Shown here: in pieces, positions 6,892 to 13,133 of the stretch
Layout: each line of letters opens with the position of its first letter
How positions within the stretch are numbered: position 1 is the stretch's first letter
NCBI GenBank assembly: GCA_947647645.1
Contig: CANSLE010000014.1
Coordinates: forward strand, 1-18,443
Length of the DNA: 18,443 bases
Source of the DNA: an uncultured Microbacterium sp.
GTDB lineage: Bacteria > Actinomycetota > Actinomycetes > Actinomycetales > Microbacteriaceae
Reading direction: 5' to 3'
Notes under the pieces: generated by a model
Databases searched by the model: none
What the model was told of the DNA's origin: nothing
What the model saw: only the letters and a program-made list of their open reading frames with translations
Translations under genes and position numbers: made by a program

Positions 6892-8617
6892 CTTGTTGCT
6901 GGTCGAACCGCGCGGCAGCGCGCACCACGGCATCCATCGTCGCCGTGAGCACCGATCGGCTTCTCCCTGCCGCCCATGCGGCGCCCGCCGCGGTGCGATG
7001 CTCGATGAGTGTGATGGCCTCGCTGGCGCTGCCGCCCTGGAGGCTCGTCTGATGCAGGCTCAGGATGTCGACGGGATGTCCGACGCGAGCCAGGGCATCG
7101 GTGAGCGCCTCTACGGGACCGTACTCGTCGTACGTCCGGGTATGGGTGATGCCCTCCACCCGCACGGCGATGGTCGTGGACGTGCCCGCCGTGACGCAGG
7201 AGACGAGCTCGGGATCGGCGCTGCCCGACGGCGCGAGGTAGGAGCCCTCGAAGATGCGCCACAGCTCGGCGGCCGTCGTCTCGTCTCCGGTCGCGTCCGT
7301 GTGCCGCTGCACGCGGCGTGCCAGGTCGATCTGGAGCCTGCGCGGCAGCTCGAGGCCGTACGCGGTCTCGAGCAGGTAGGCGATGCCGCCTTTGCCGGAC
7401 TGGGAGTTCACGCGGATGACGGCGTCGTAGCTGCGGCCGATGTCGGCGGGGTCGATGGGGAGGTAGGGGACGCGCCAGGCGCTCTCGCTCTCGTCGCGCC
7501 CTTCGGACACAGCCCGGGCGCGATGCTCGGCGAAGCCCTTCTTGATGGCGTCTTGATGAGTCCCGCTGAACGCGGTGTGCACGAGGTCGCCGACATACGG
7601 ATGGCGGGGGTGTACGTCGATGCGGTTGCAGTATTCGACGGTGCGGCGGACCTCGTCGATGTCGGAGAAATCGATCATCGGATCGACGCCCTGGGCGTGC
7701 AGGTTGAGGGCGAGGGTCGCGATGTCGACGTTGCCGGTGCGCTCGCCGTTGCCGAAGATGCAGCCCTCGATGCGCTGAGCGCCGGCGAGGACGGCGAGCT
7801 CCGCACAGGCGATGCCGGTACCGCGGTCGTTGTGCGGATGCACGGAGAGGATGACGCCGTCGCGCCGGGCCAGATGGGTGTGCATGTACTCGATCTGGTC
7901 GGCGTACACGTTCGGCGTGGCGATCTCGACCGTTGCGGGGAGGTTCAGGACGACGGGGCGTTCGGGTCTCGCATCCCACAGCGCGGTCATCGCGTCGCAG
8001 ATCTCGATCACGTAGTCGGGCTCGGTGAGGGTGAACACCTCGGGACTGAACTCGAACCGCACGTTCGGCAGGTGCCCGGCGAGCTCGAGCAGGTCCCTGC
8101 CCCCGGCGAGGATCAGCTCCCGCAACTCATCACGGTCTTTGCCGAGCACCGTGTCGCGCCACGTGGGGGCGGTGGCGGTGTACATGTGGATCACGACCTC
8201 GTTGCGGATGCCGCGGATCGACTCCACTGTCCGCTCGATCAGGTCGCGGCGGGCCGGTGTGAACACGACGATCGTGACGTCGTCGGGCGCGATGTCGGTG
8301 TCGGCGATCAAGCGGACGAAGTCGTAGTCCGTCTGAGACGCCGACGGGTAGCCGACCTCGATCTCGGTATAGCCCATCCGGACCATCAGCTCGAAGAAGC
8401 GGCGCTTGCGGGCGGGGTCCATCGGCTCGGACAACGCCTGGTTGCCGTCACGGAGATCGACGGGAACCCACAGCGGCGCCTCGGTGATCCGCCGGGTGGG
8501 CCACCGTCGTTCGGCGTCGGCGAGGGGCACCTCGACGCGCGAGTAGACGTCGGTGTAACGGTGCGAGGGCATGCCGGAGGGGCGCTGCCGGTTCCACGAG
8601 GGCGCGGACGTGATCAT
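6863..8617 (-). CDS. leuA: 2-isopropylmalate synthase (actinobacterial LeuA type)
   Basis: This 584-residue enzyme performs the first committed step of leucine synthesis, condensing acetyl-CoA with 2-ketoisovalerate. The TIM-barrel part shows DLRDGNQ (54-60, with the catalytic Arg-Asp pair), metal-binding HPHND (260-264), LPATVE (226-231) and GNGERTGN (289-296). A linker and a C-terminal LeuA-dimer regulatory domain (about 450-584) follow, which in the family binds leucine for feedback inhibition. The N-terminus RPSGMPSHRY matches the family start. AAGGAA lies 8 bases before the ATG. One odd feature is the segment 144-161 (HMYTATAPTWRDTVLGKD), where the actinobacterial enzymes I recall read close to HLYNSTSTLQRRVVF; this could mark a paralogue or altered substrate. 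A leucine leader peptide and alternative stems precede the gene, supporting a leucine-related role. Confidence 0.92.
   Translation of the reverse strand: MITSAPSWNRQRPSGMPSHRYTDVYSRVEVPLADAERRWPTRRITEAPLWVPVDLRDGNQALSEPMDPARKRRFFELMVRMGYTEIEVGYPSASQTDYDFVRLIADTDIAPDDVTIVVFTPARRDLIERTVESIRGIRNEVVIHMYTATAPTWRDTVLGKDRDELRELILAGGRDLLELAGHLPNVRFEFSPEVFTLTEPDYVIEICDAMTALWDARPERPVVLNLPATVEIATPNVYADQIEYMHTHLARRDGVILSVHPHNDRGTGIACAELAVLAGAQRIEGCIFGNGERTGNVDIATLALNLHAQGVDPMIDFSDIDEVRRTVEYCNRIDVHPRHPYVGDLVHTAFSGTHQDAIKKGFAEHRARAVSEGRDESESAWRVPYLPIDPADIGRSYDAVIRVNSQSGKGGIAYLLETAYGLELPRRLQIDLARRVQRHTDATGDETTAAELWRIFEGSYLAPSGSADPELVSCVTAGTSTTIAVRVEGITHTRTYDEYGPVEALTDALARVGHPVDILSLHQTSLQGGSASEAITLIEHRTAAGAAWAAGRSRSVLTATMDAVVRAAARFDQQQVNSVRIEAL
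6879..6891. promoter_or_regulatory. Operator-like 13-mer matching the second TetR's operator
   Basis: On the minus strand this reads TGAACAGTGTTCG, identical at 12 of 13 bases to the palindrome at 10343-10355 (CGAACAGTGTTCG). It lies inside leuA coding sequence but covers the predicted -35 box of the tetR-MFS promoter. It could be a third site for the regulator encoded at 10407-11087. The leuA codons could also produce it by chance. Confidence 0.4.
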
Positions 8618-8634
8618 GTCGGATTTCCTTCACA

Positions 8635-8691
8635 GGTCTGGAGGGTTGCAGACCGGCGCAGCATTCGGCTCCACGACGGGGAGCCGGTCTG
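8635..8691 (-). promoter_or_regulatory. leuA attenuator: mutually exclusive leader stems
   Basis: In the leuA leader RNA, segment A cagaccggc (8691-8683), segment B gccggtctg (8657-8649) and segment C cagacc (8640-8635) follow the leader peptide stop. A and B pair over 9 bases; alternatively the ggtctg of B pairs with C over 6 bases around an 8-base loop. Segment C ends 4 bases before the leuA ribosome site (AAGGAA, 8630-8625). An inner ggctcc/ggagcc stem (8685-8680 with 8672-8667) can form in the A-B loop only by competing with the last A bases. There is no T-run, so control of translation rather than termination is more likely. Confidence 0.7.
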
Positions 8692-8692
8692 G

Positions 8693-8740
8693 CTACGCCC
8701 CGCCGTGGCGGCGAAGAAGAAGGAGGGTGACGGTGAGCAC
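8693..8740 (-). CDS. leuL: Leucine-rich leader peptide of leuA
   Basis: A 15-codon reading frame, GTG to TAG, encodes MLTVTLLLLRRHGGA. Five of fifteen residues are leucine, four of them consecutive (CTC CTT CTT CTT, 8725-8714); CTT is an uncommon codon in DNA this GC-rich, so it should slow a ribosome when leucyl-tRNA is scarce. The stop lies 1 base before segment A of the alternative stems. There is no ribosome site; TACAGT six bases upstream suggests a leaderless transcript starting at the GTG. Leader peptides of this kind are known to control branched-chain amino acid genes in actinobacteria. The product itself is not expected to have a function. Confidence 0.8.
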   Translation of the reverse strand: MLTVTLLLLRRHGGA

Positions 8741-8743
8741 GGG

Positions 8744-8758
8744 TAGACTGTAACACAG
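8744..8758. promoter_or_regulatory. Overlapping divergent promoter elements of leuA and gntR
   Basis: On the minus strand TACAGT (8752-8747) lies six bases before the leader-peptide GTG. On the plus strand TAGACT (8744-8749) could be the -10 of gntR, giving a leader of about 30 bases. No good -35 was found for either. A small inverted repeat CTGT-aac-ACAG (8748-8758) covers both boxes and may be the GntR operator. Because the two -10 boxes overlap, transcription of the two genes should compete. Confidence 0.45.
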
Positions 8759-8785
8759 GTCCTCAGACAAGTAGAGGAGATGGCG

Positions 8786-9457
8786 ATGACTCAGCTCAAA
8801 CGTGTGCCGCTGGCCGATCAAGCGGCCGACGTGCTCCTTGCACGGATCCGATCGGGGGAGTGGGCGCTCGGCGCGCGGCTGCCCGGCGAGACGACCCTGG
8901 CGCCGCAGCTCGGCGTCGGTCGGTCCACGGTGCGAGAGGCGATTCGCCAGCTCGCCGGCCGCGGCATCCTCGACTCCCGTCAGGGGTCGGGCGTGTATGT
9001 GACGGCGCTGGACGCCCCCGAGGACTGGGAGCAGATGCTGCGCCATGCCGACATCGTCGCCGTGATCGAGGCCCGCACCGCGATCGAGGTCGAGGCCGCG
9101 ACCCTCGCCGCCGCGCGCCGCGCGCCGTCCGACCTCCGCGCGATGCGGCGGGCGCTGGACGTGCGCACGATCCCTGGGCAGACCGTGGAAGAGCACGTCG
9201 ATGCCGACATGGCGTTGCATCGGTCGATCGTGGTCGCCGCCCACAACGAGGTGCTGACCGAGCTCTTCGACGGGTTCGTGCCGCGGGTGCGCCGCGCGAT
9301 GGTCGACATGCTCCGCATCCGTCCCGCGCCCGAGGCGAGCGCTGATCAGGACGCGCACGCCGTCGTGGTCGACGCGATCGCCGACCGGATGCCGGAGGTG
9401 GCGGCCCGGGAGAGTCGCGCCCACCTCGACGCTCTCAAGGCAGGCTTCCGTTCCTGA
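8786..9457 (+). CDS. GntR-family regulator with FCD domain (FadR subfamily), divergent from leuA
   Basis: This 223-residue DNA-binding protein has an N-terminal winged helix (about 8-73: LPGETTLAPQLGVGRSTVREAI and GILDSRQGSGVYV) and a C-terminal all-helical FCD effector domain. The likely metal ligands of that domain are Asp141, His145, His191 and His213. FCD regulators usually sense organic acids. I chose ATG 8786 because GAGGAG (8774-8779) touches an earlier ATG at 8780 but lies 6 bases from 8786. Its position head-to-head with leuA, sharing one promoter region, suggests that it controls leuA, itself, or both; the effector may be a branched-chain keto acid or pathway intermediate, which is inference. 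Confidence 0.88.
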   Translation: MTQLKRVPLADQAADVLLARIRSGEWALGARLPGETTLAPQLGVGRSTVREAIRQLAGRGILDSRQGSGVYVTALDAPEDWEQMLRHADIVAVIEARTAIEVEAATLAAARRAPSDLRAMRRALDVRTIPGQTVEEHVDADMALHRSIVVAAHNEVLTELFDGFVPRVRRAMVDMLRIRPAPEASADQDAHAVVVDAIADRMPEVAARESRAHLDALKAGFRS

Positions 9458-9489
9458 GCGCCCCCGATCCTCGGTGACGCGGAGCCGCC

Positions 9490-10326
9490 TCAGCGGAACA
9501 GGTCGATGTTGTCGGCCACCCAGGCCCGGAACGTCCGTGCGGGGCGACCGGTGATCAGGGCGTACTCGTCGGAGACGAGCGGTGTCGCCCCCACCGCCTC
9601 CCGCCAGTCCGTGATGATCTGGCGTACCCACACGTCGGGGACGTGCTGCGCGAGCATCGCGGCAGACTCGGCCTCGGACTGTTCGATCACAGACAACCGC
9701 CGCCCGATGACCTCGCCGATCGTGGACACCTGCTCACGCAGCGTCAGTCGCTCGGGGCCGGTGAGCACGGGCTTCTGGCCGATCAGAGACGTGCCCGTGA
9801 GCGCGACGACCGCGACGTCGGCGATGTCTCGTTCATGGATGGGCGCCTGCACCGCCTCCGGATACGGCAGCGCCACGGCGCCGTCGGCCCTGATGCCCCA
9901 ACTCCAGCGCGCCGCGTTGCTGGCGAAGCCGCCCGGGCGCAGGAACGTGTAGGCCAGGCCCGAGTCCTCGACGGCGCGCTCGACCCGCAGGAAGCGCGAC
10001 CCGTTGAAGTCCTCCGCGGCCCCGGGAGACGTCACCGACGAGGATGAGAGCAGCACCACATGCCGCACGCCCGCCGCGGCGACGACGTCGAGCAGGGCCT
10101 CCGGCTCCGCGAGATCCGCATACAGGAACAGTCGGTCGACGCACTGCAGCGCCGGCGAGAACCCCGCGGGGTCGTTCAGATCCGCGGCGAACACGCGCAC
10201 CGGGTCCGGCAGTGACAGCTTCTCGGGCGTGCGGCTGGTCGCGCGCACGTCTTCGCCCCGCTCCCGCAGCCCCGCGACGACGGCTCCGCCCACTGCGCCG
10301 CTGGCGCCCACGACGAGTACAGACAT
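9490..10326 (-). CDS. NmrA-like NAD(P)-binding protein
   Basis: This 278-residue protein is an atypical short-chain dehydrogenase-like Rossmann protein. It begins MSVLVVGASGAVGG with the GxxGxxG dinucleotide motif at Gly7, Gly10 and Gly13. It continues with TSRTPEKL (the region that reads the NADP phosphate), a VRHVVLLSSSSV strand, and LAYTFLRPGGFASNA, as in NmrA and quinone-reductase-2-like (YtfG) proteins. The usual SDR YxxxK catalytic pair is not evident, so it may be a redox sensor or a reductase using other residues. GGAGGA lies 4 bases before the ATG. It is divergent from a TetR gene with tandem operators in between, so induction by an electrophile or drug is plausible. Confidence 0.85.
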   Translation of the reverse strand: MSVLVVGASGAVGGAVVAGLRERGEDVRATSRTPEKLSLPDPVRVFAADLNDPAGFSPALQCVDRLFLYADLAEPEALLDVVAAAGVRHVVLLSSSSVTSPGAAEDFNGSRFLRVERAVEDSGLAYTFLRPGGFASNAARWSWGIRADGAVALPYPEAVQAPIHERDIADVAVVALTGTSLIGQKPVLTGPERLTLREQVSTIGEVIGRRLSVIEQSEAESAAMLAQHVPDVWVRQIITDWREAVGATPLVSDEYALITGRPARTFRAWVADNIDLFR

Positions 10327-10342
10327 GGATTCCTCCTTTTAA

Positions 10343-10368
10343 CGAACAGTGTTCGCGAACAGTATTCG
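10343..10368. promoter_or_regulatory. Two abutting 13-bp palindromic operators
   Basis: CGAACAGTGTTCG (10343-10355) is directly followed by CGAACAGTATTCG (10356-10368). The first is a perfect inverted repeat (cgaac/gttcg) and the second has one changed arm base. Together they also centre on the 12-bp palindrome TGTTCGCGAACA. They overlap the predicted -10 box and the early transcript of the nmrA-like gene and sit about 40 bases upstream of the tetR start, as expected for a TetR site controlling its divergent neighbour. Confidence 0.8.
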
Positions 10369-10390
10369 TCACGAACGATGGTCGCGTCAA
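10361..10390 (-). promoter_or_regulatory. Predicted promoter of the NmrA-like gene
   Basis: On the minus strand TTGACG (10390-10385, 5/6 to the -35 consensus) and AATACT (10366-10361, 4/6 to the -10) are separated by 18 bases. The -10 lies inside the second operator, so repressor binding would block polymerase. Confidence 0.6.
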
Positions 10391-10394
10391 GTGC

Positions 10395-10400
10395 TACGAT
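10395..10400 (+). promoter_or_regulatory. -10 box of leaderless tetR transcript
   Basis: TACGAT is followed by six bases (cgccac) and then the tetR ATG at 10407. No Shine-Dalgarno is present, so transcription probably starts at the A of the start codon. Confidence 0.55.
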
Positions 10401-10406
10401 CGCCAC

Positions 10407-11087
10407 ATGACGCCCACCCCGGAGCCGGTGTCCCGGCGCGCCCGCCCCGCCAAGGCGCCGCTGTCTCGCCGTTCGATCCTCGAGGCGGCAATGGCGCTGA
10501 TCCGCGAGCGCGGTGTCGACGCGGTCTCGCTGCGGCACGTCGCCGAGCAGGTCGAGACCGGCCCGGCCTCGCTCTACGCCTACTTCGAAGGCCGCGATGT
10601 CCTCCTCGACAACGTGCTCGATGCCGTCTACGCCGACGTGGAACTCGTGGATGCCGAGCCCGCACGGTGGCGGGATGCGCTGGCCGCGACGATCATCAAC
10701 ACCATCGCGGCCCTCGAGCGCTACCCCGGTCTCGGCGCCGTCGCGCTGGGCACGATTCCCACCCTGCCCGGCGCCCTGCGACTGGCCGAGCACGAGCTCG
10801 CTCTCATGGCGTCGGGGGGGATCGCCGACGATCGCGCCGCGTTGGCCGTGGACCTGATCGCGCAGTTCGCCGCAGCGACGGCGATCGAGCGGACGGTGCG
10901 CCATGACTCGCGACGAGGTGACGGTGAGCGAGAGCACGTTCGTCGTGCGTACGAGAAGGCCGATCCCGAGCGCTTCCCCCGCGTCGCGCGGTCCGCAGCG
11001 CTACTCACCGGCCCCGACGAGCGCGCCCGACGTGACTTCTCGATCCGCGTCCTCATCGCCGGAATCGAGCGTCCCGGCCCTCTCTGA
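10407..11087 (+). CDS. TetR-family transcriptional regulator, divergent from the NmrA-like gene
   Basis: This 226-residue regulator has a helix-turn-helix at about 41-61 (SLRHVAEQVETGPASLYAYFE) followed by GRDVLLDNVLDAVYAD, where the DNA-binding domain meets the ligand-binding domain. The C-terminal part resembles the TetR C-terminal domain found with broad-range redox or efflux targets. The frame is open well upstream, but that overlaps the nmrA-like gene on the other strand; ATG 10407 follows a -10-like TACGAT at leaderless spacing. It probably binds the two palindromes at 10343-10368 and may also bind the 12/13 match at 6879-6891. A run of 12 G begins 2 bases after its stop codon. Confidence 0.88.
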   Translation: MTPTPEPVSRRARPAKAPLSRRSILEAAMALIRERGVDAVSLRHVAEQVETGPASLYAYFEGRDVLLDNVLDAVYADVELVDAEPARWRDALAATIINTIAALERYPGLGAVALGTIPTLPGALRLAEHELALMASGGIADDRAALAVDLIAQFAAATAIERTVRHDSRRGDGEREHVRRAYEKADPERFPRVARSAALLTGPDERARRDFSIRVLIAGIERPGPL

Positions 11088-11089
11088 CC

Positions 11090-11101
11090 GGGGGGGGGGG
11101 G
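11090..11101. repeat. Homopolymeric tract of 12 G
   Basis: Twelve consecutive G residues start 2 bases after the tetR stop, in the 46-base gap before the convergent oxidoreductase stop. Such tracts slip during replication and are prone to miscounting in sequencing. It lies outside both genes, so length changes would not shift either frame. A loose stem gtatg/catac (11101-11105 with 11122-11126) follows it. Confidence 0.9.
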
Positions 11102-11133
11102 TATGGGGTGTGCACCAGGAGCATACCGGACTC

Positions 11134-12063
11134 TTAGGGCGCGTCCCAGACGCGCTCGACGTCGGCCCCCGGCGCGGTGCGCGTTGTCACCGGGATGCGT
11201 CCGTCGTCGATCGCATCGACGAGTGCCGGCAGCTCGCCGAGGTACTCGCGCGCCCCGATCGAGCCCTGCCCGCTCCCGATGAGTCGGAGGTGCGCGGAAC
11301 GCAGCGCGGCCGACGGCAGGGCGATGGTCGGTCCGGCGACCGAACCGATCTCGACCCAGTCGATCGGGCGGCTGCGGTCGGCGCGTGCGATCAGGAGGGC
11401 CATGATGGCGTGCTCGGTCGGGGCTCCCCAGAGATAGTCGAGCACGACGTCGGCATCCGCGGCGTCGGCCGCCAGAGCGGCGGCGCTCTGCTCCGGGTCG
11501 TCGGCCAGCGAGATCACGCGGTCGGCCACCCGCTCCAGTGCCGCCAGCCGCTGCCGGTCCCGGCCCGCGGCCACGATGTGCGCGGCGCCGAGCAGGCGCG
11601 CGATGTGCACCGCCATCGTCCCGGCGTTCCCCGTCGCTCCGAGGATGAGGACGCAAGCCCCGGGGGCGAGCTCGACGCGGCGGCGGAGCGCCACCCACGA
11701 CGACATCGCCGGGTTCATCGCGGCGGCGATCTTCGCGATGTCGACGCCGGCGGGGAGGGGGACCGTCCGACGCGGGTCAACGACGGCCCGCGTCGCCATC
11801 GAGCCGTACTGATCGTCGTCCACGGCGAAGTACACGAGGGATCCGTCGGGGCGTCGGCCCACGCCGTCGATGCCGGGAATCAGCGGAAGCCTTCGCGTGC
11901 TGGTGTAGTGCGTCCCGCGCGCTCCCGACCGGACGCGCTGGTGCAGCCCCGTGGCGAGGACCTCGATCAGTTCCTCGCCGCCGTGCGGCGCGGGCAGCGT
12001 GAACGGCTCGTAGCGAGGCGGCGCGGAGAAGTCGGTGACGACGGCGGCGCGGGTGATGGGCAC
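11134..12063 (-). CDS. Zinc-independent MDR-family oxidoreductase (quinone oxidoreductase-like)
   Basis: This 309-residue member of the medium-chain dehydrogenase/reductase superfamily has a GroES-like N-terminal domain (to about 110) and a Rossmann domain with the nucleotide loop GATGNAG (142-148). It holds a single cysteine (137), so the catalytic and structural zinc sites of alcohol dehydrogenases are absent, as in NADPH:quinone reductases. It probably reduces quinones or enones with NADPH. It starts with GTG; AGGAGG lies 6 bases upstream. It is divergent from a MarR gene with paired operators between them, which fits induction by quinone or phenolic stress. The substrate is unproven. Confidence 0.85.
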   Translation of the reverse strand: MPITRAAVVTDFSAPPRYEPFTLPAPHGGEELIEVLATGLHQRVRSGARGTHYTSTRRLPLIPGIDGVGRRPDGSLVYFAVDDDQYGSMATRAVVDPRRTVPLPAGVDIAKIAAAMNPAMSSWVALRRRVELAPGACVLILGATGNAGTMAVHIARLLGAAHIVAAGRDRQRLAALERVADRVISLADDPEQSAAALAADAADADVVLDYLWGAPTEHAIMALLIARADRSRPIDWVEIGSVAGPTIALPSAALRSAHLRLIGSGQGSIGAREYLGELPALVDAIDDGRIPVTTRTAPGADVERVWDAP

Positions 12064-12076
12064 GGGAGACCTCCTA

Positions 12077-12117
12077 TAGTTCGTGTCGCGAACTACTATA
12101 GTACGCGGCGCGAACTA
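12077..12117. promoter_or_regulatory. Paired 19-bp MarR operators
   Basis: Site 1 (12077-12095) is TAGTTCG-N5-CGAACTA, perfect in both 7-bp arms. Site 2 (12099-12117) is TAGTACG-N5-CGAACTA, with one mismatched arm base. Their centres are 22 bp apart, two helical turns, placing two dimers on the same DNA face. On the minus strand the oxidoreductase promoter candidates TCGAAA (-35) and TATAGT (-10, 12100-12095), with a 17-base spacer, are covered by these sites. Confidence 0.8.
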
Positions 12118-12123
12118 TTTCGA

Positions 12124-12129
12124 TAGGGT
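12124..12129 (+). promoter_or_regulatory. -10 box of leaderless marR transcript
   Basis: TAGGGT fits the TANNNT pattern and lies 7 bases before the marR ATG, with no ribosome site between. The same hexamer and spacing recur on the minus strand at 16342-16347 before a small membrane-protein gene. Confidence 0.5.
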
Positions 12130-12136
12130 GGTGCGC

Positions 12137-12631
12137 ATGGTTTCCGTCACCCTGTCGCCGGCCGATGCGCTCGCGCAGCTGTCTTTCCACGTCCAGCGCG
12201 CCCTCGAGGAATGTGCGAGCAGGCAGGGGCTCTCGGCGGTGCAGGTGCGGATGCTGGGCATCCTGCGAGACCGCACTCCGCTCATGAGCGAGCTCGGCAC
12301 GCGTCTCGGGCTCGACAAGTCGAGCATCAGCGGCCTCGTCCACCGCGCGGAGAAGCGAGGGCTCGTCGAGCGGTTCCGCTCTCCCCTCGACGGTCGCGCG
12401 GTGCATGTGCGCCTGACGGAGGGGGGACGCGCTCGCGCTGCCCTGGGCGAGGCCGATTTCGAGGCGCGGATGTCGCACCTGTTGCGACACCTCGGTGCCG
12501 CCGATCAGCGCACGCTGATCGGTCTGGTGGGCACGCTTCTGGTCGGTGAGGACCGCGACGACGACGCCGCCCCCACCGGACGGCGAGTCGACGTGCCCCC
12601 ACCTCGGCGCCCTCAGGCAGGCGTCGGATGA
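12137..12631 (+). CDS. MarR-family transcriptional regulator
   Basis: This 164-residue winged-helix protein has its recognition region at about 48-75 (PLMSELGTRLGLDKSSISGLVHRAEKRGLV) and wing SPLDGRAVHVRLT (82-94), both typical of MarR. About 20 residues of the C-terminus are proline- and arginine-rich and look disordered. It probably represses itself and the divergent MDR oxidoreductase through the two 19-bp sites at 12077-12117, releasing DNA on binding a phenolic or being oxidised; it has one cysteine (Cys27). The ATG at 12137 is preferred over an in-frame GTG at 12131 because of the TANNNT-N7 spacing. Confidence 0.88.
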   Translation: MVSVTLSPADALAQLSFHVQRALEECASRQGLSAVQVRMLGILRDRTPLMSELGTRLGLDKSSISGLVHRAEKRGLVERFRSPLDGRAVHVRLTEGGRARAALGEADFEARMSHLLRHLGAADQRTLIGLVGTLLVGEDRDDDAAPTGRRVDVPPPRRPQAGVG

Positions 12632-12644
12632 GAGCCGAGTGCGA

Positions 12645-13133
12645 TCAGTCCGCGGCGACGCGGACGGGGATGCCGTGGGTGATCGTGACCAGGTCGTCGA
12701 ACGTCAACGGGAACACTGTGCGCGGTGTGCCGCCGGCGGCCCAGACGGGATCGTAGTCCCGAAGCGCGACGTCGACGACGGTGCGGATCGGGGACGGGTG
12801 ACCCACGGGGGAGACGCCGCCGATCGCCTGCCCGGTGACGTCCCGCACGAGCTTCGCGGACGCCATCGCGACCGATGCGGCGCCCAGCTGCGGTGCGAGC
12901 AGGTCGGTGTCGACGCGGTGACGGCCGCTGGTCATCACGAGGACCGGGGTGTCGTCGGCGAGGAAGAGGAGGCTGCTCGCGATCGCTCCGACTTCGCAGC
13001 CCAGCGCGGACGCGGCATCCGCGGCGGTGCGAGTGGAATCGGGCAGCTCCCGCACGCGGCCCGTCAGGCCGGCGTCGTCGAGGTGCTGCTGGACGATGCG
13101 GCTGCGCTCCGGCAGCGGTGGGTGCTCGGTCAT
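12645..13133 (-). CDS. YbaK/ProX-family aminoacyl-tRNA deacylase-like protein
   Basis: This 162-residue protein has the YbaK/EbsC fold, whose members hydrolyse mis-charged tRNA (such as Cys- or Ala-tRNA(Pro)). Hallmarks are TSGRHRVDTDLLA (68-80), TGQAIGGVSPVGHP (100-113) and WAAGGTPRTVFPL. The conserved catalytic lysine of YbaK, expected in the strand read here as AIASSLLF, appears to be Ser53; I believe this substitution is common in an actinobacterial branch, so the role there may differ. Its ATG overlaps the stop of the XRE-cupin regulator gene (ATGA), so the two proteins are made together. Confidence 0.82.
   Translation of the reverse strand: MTEHPPLPERSRIVQQHLDDAGLTGRVRELPDSTRTAADAASALGCEVGAIASSLLFLADDTPVLVMTSGRHRVDTDLLAPQLGAASVAMASAKLVRDVTGQAIGGVSPVGHPSPIRTVVDVALRDYDPVWAAGGTPRTVFPLTFDDLVTITHGIPVRVAAD

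Noticed and set aside
6893..8746. 617-codon plus-strand frame across leuA
   Set aside because: It is antisense to leuA, which has all family motifs; the translated product has none.
12603..12639. Inverted repeat ctcggc/gccgag at the marR end
   Set aside because: The arms are six bases with a 25-base loop inside coding sequence; too weak to call a terminator.
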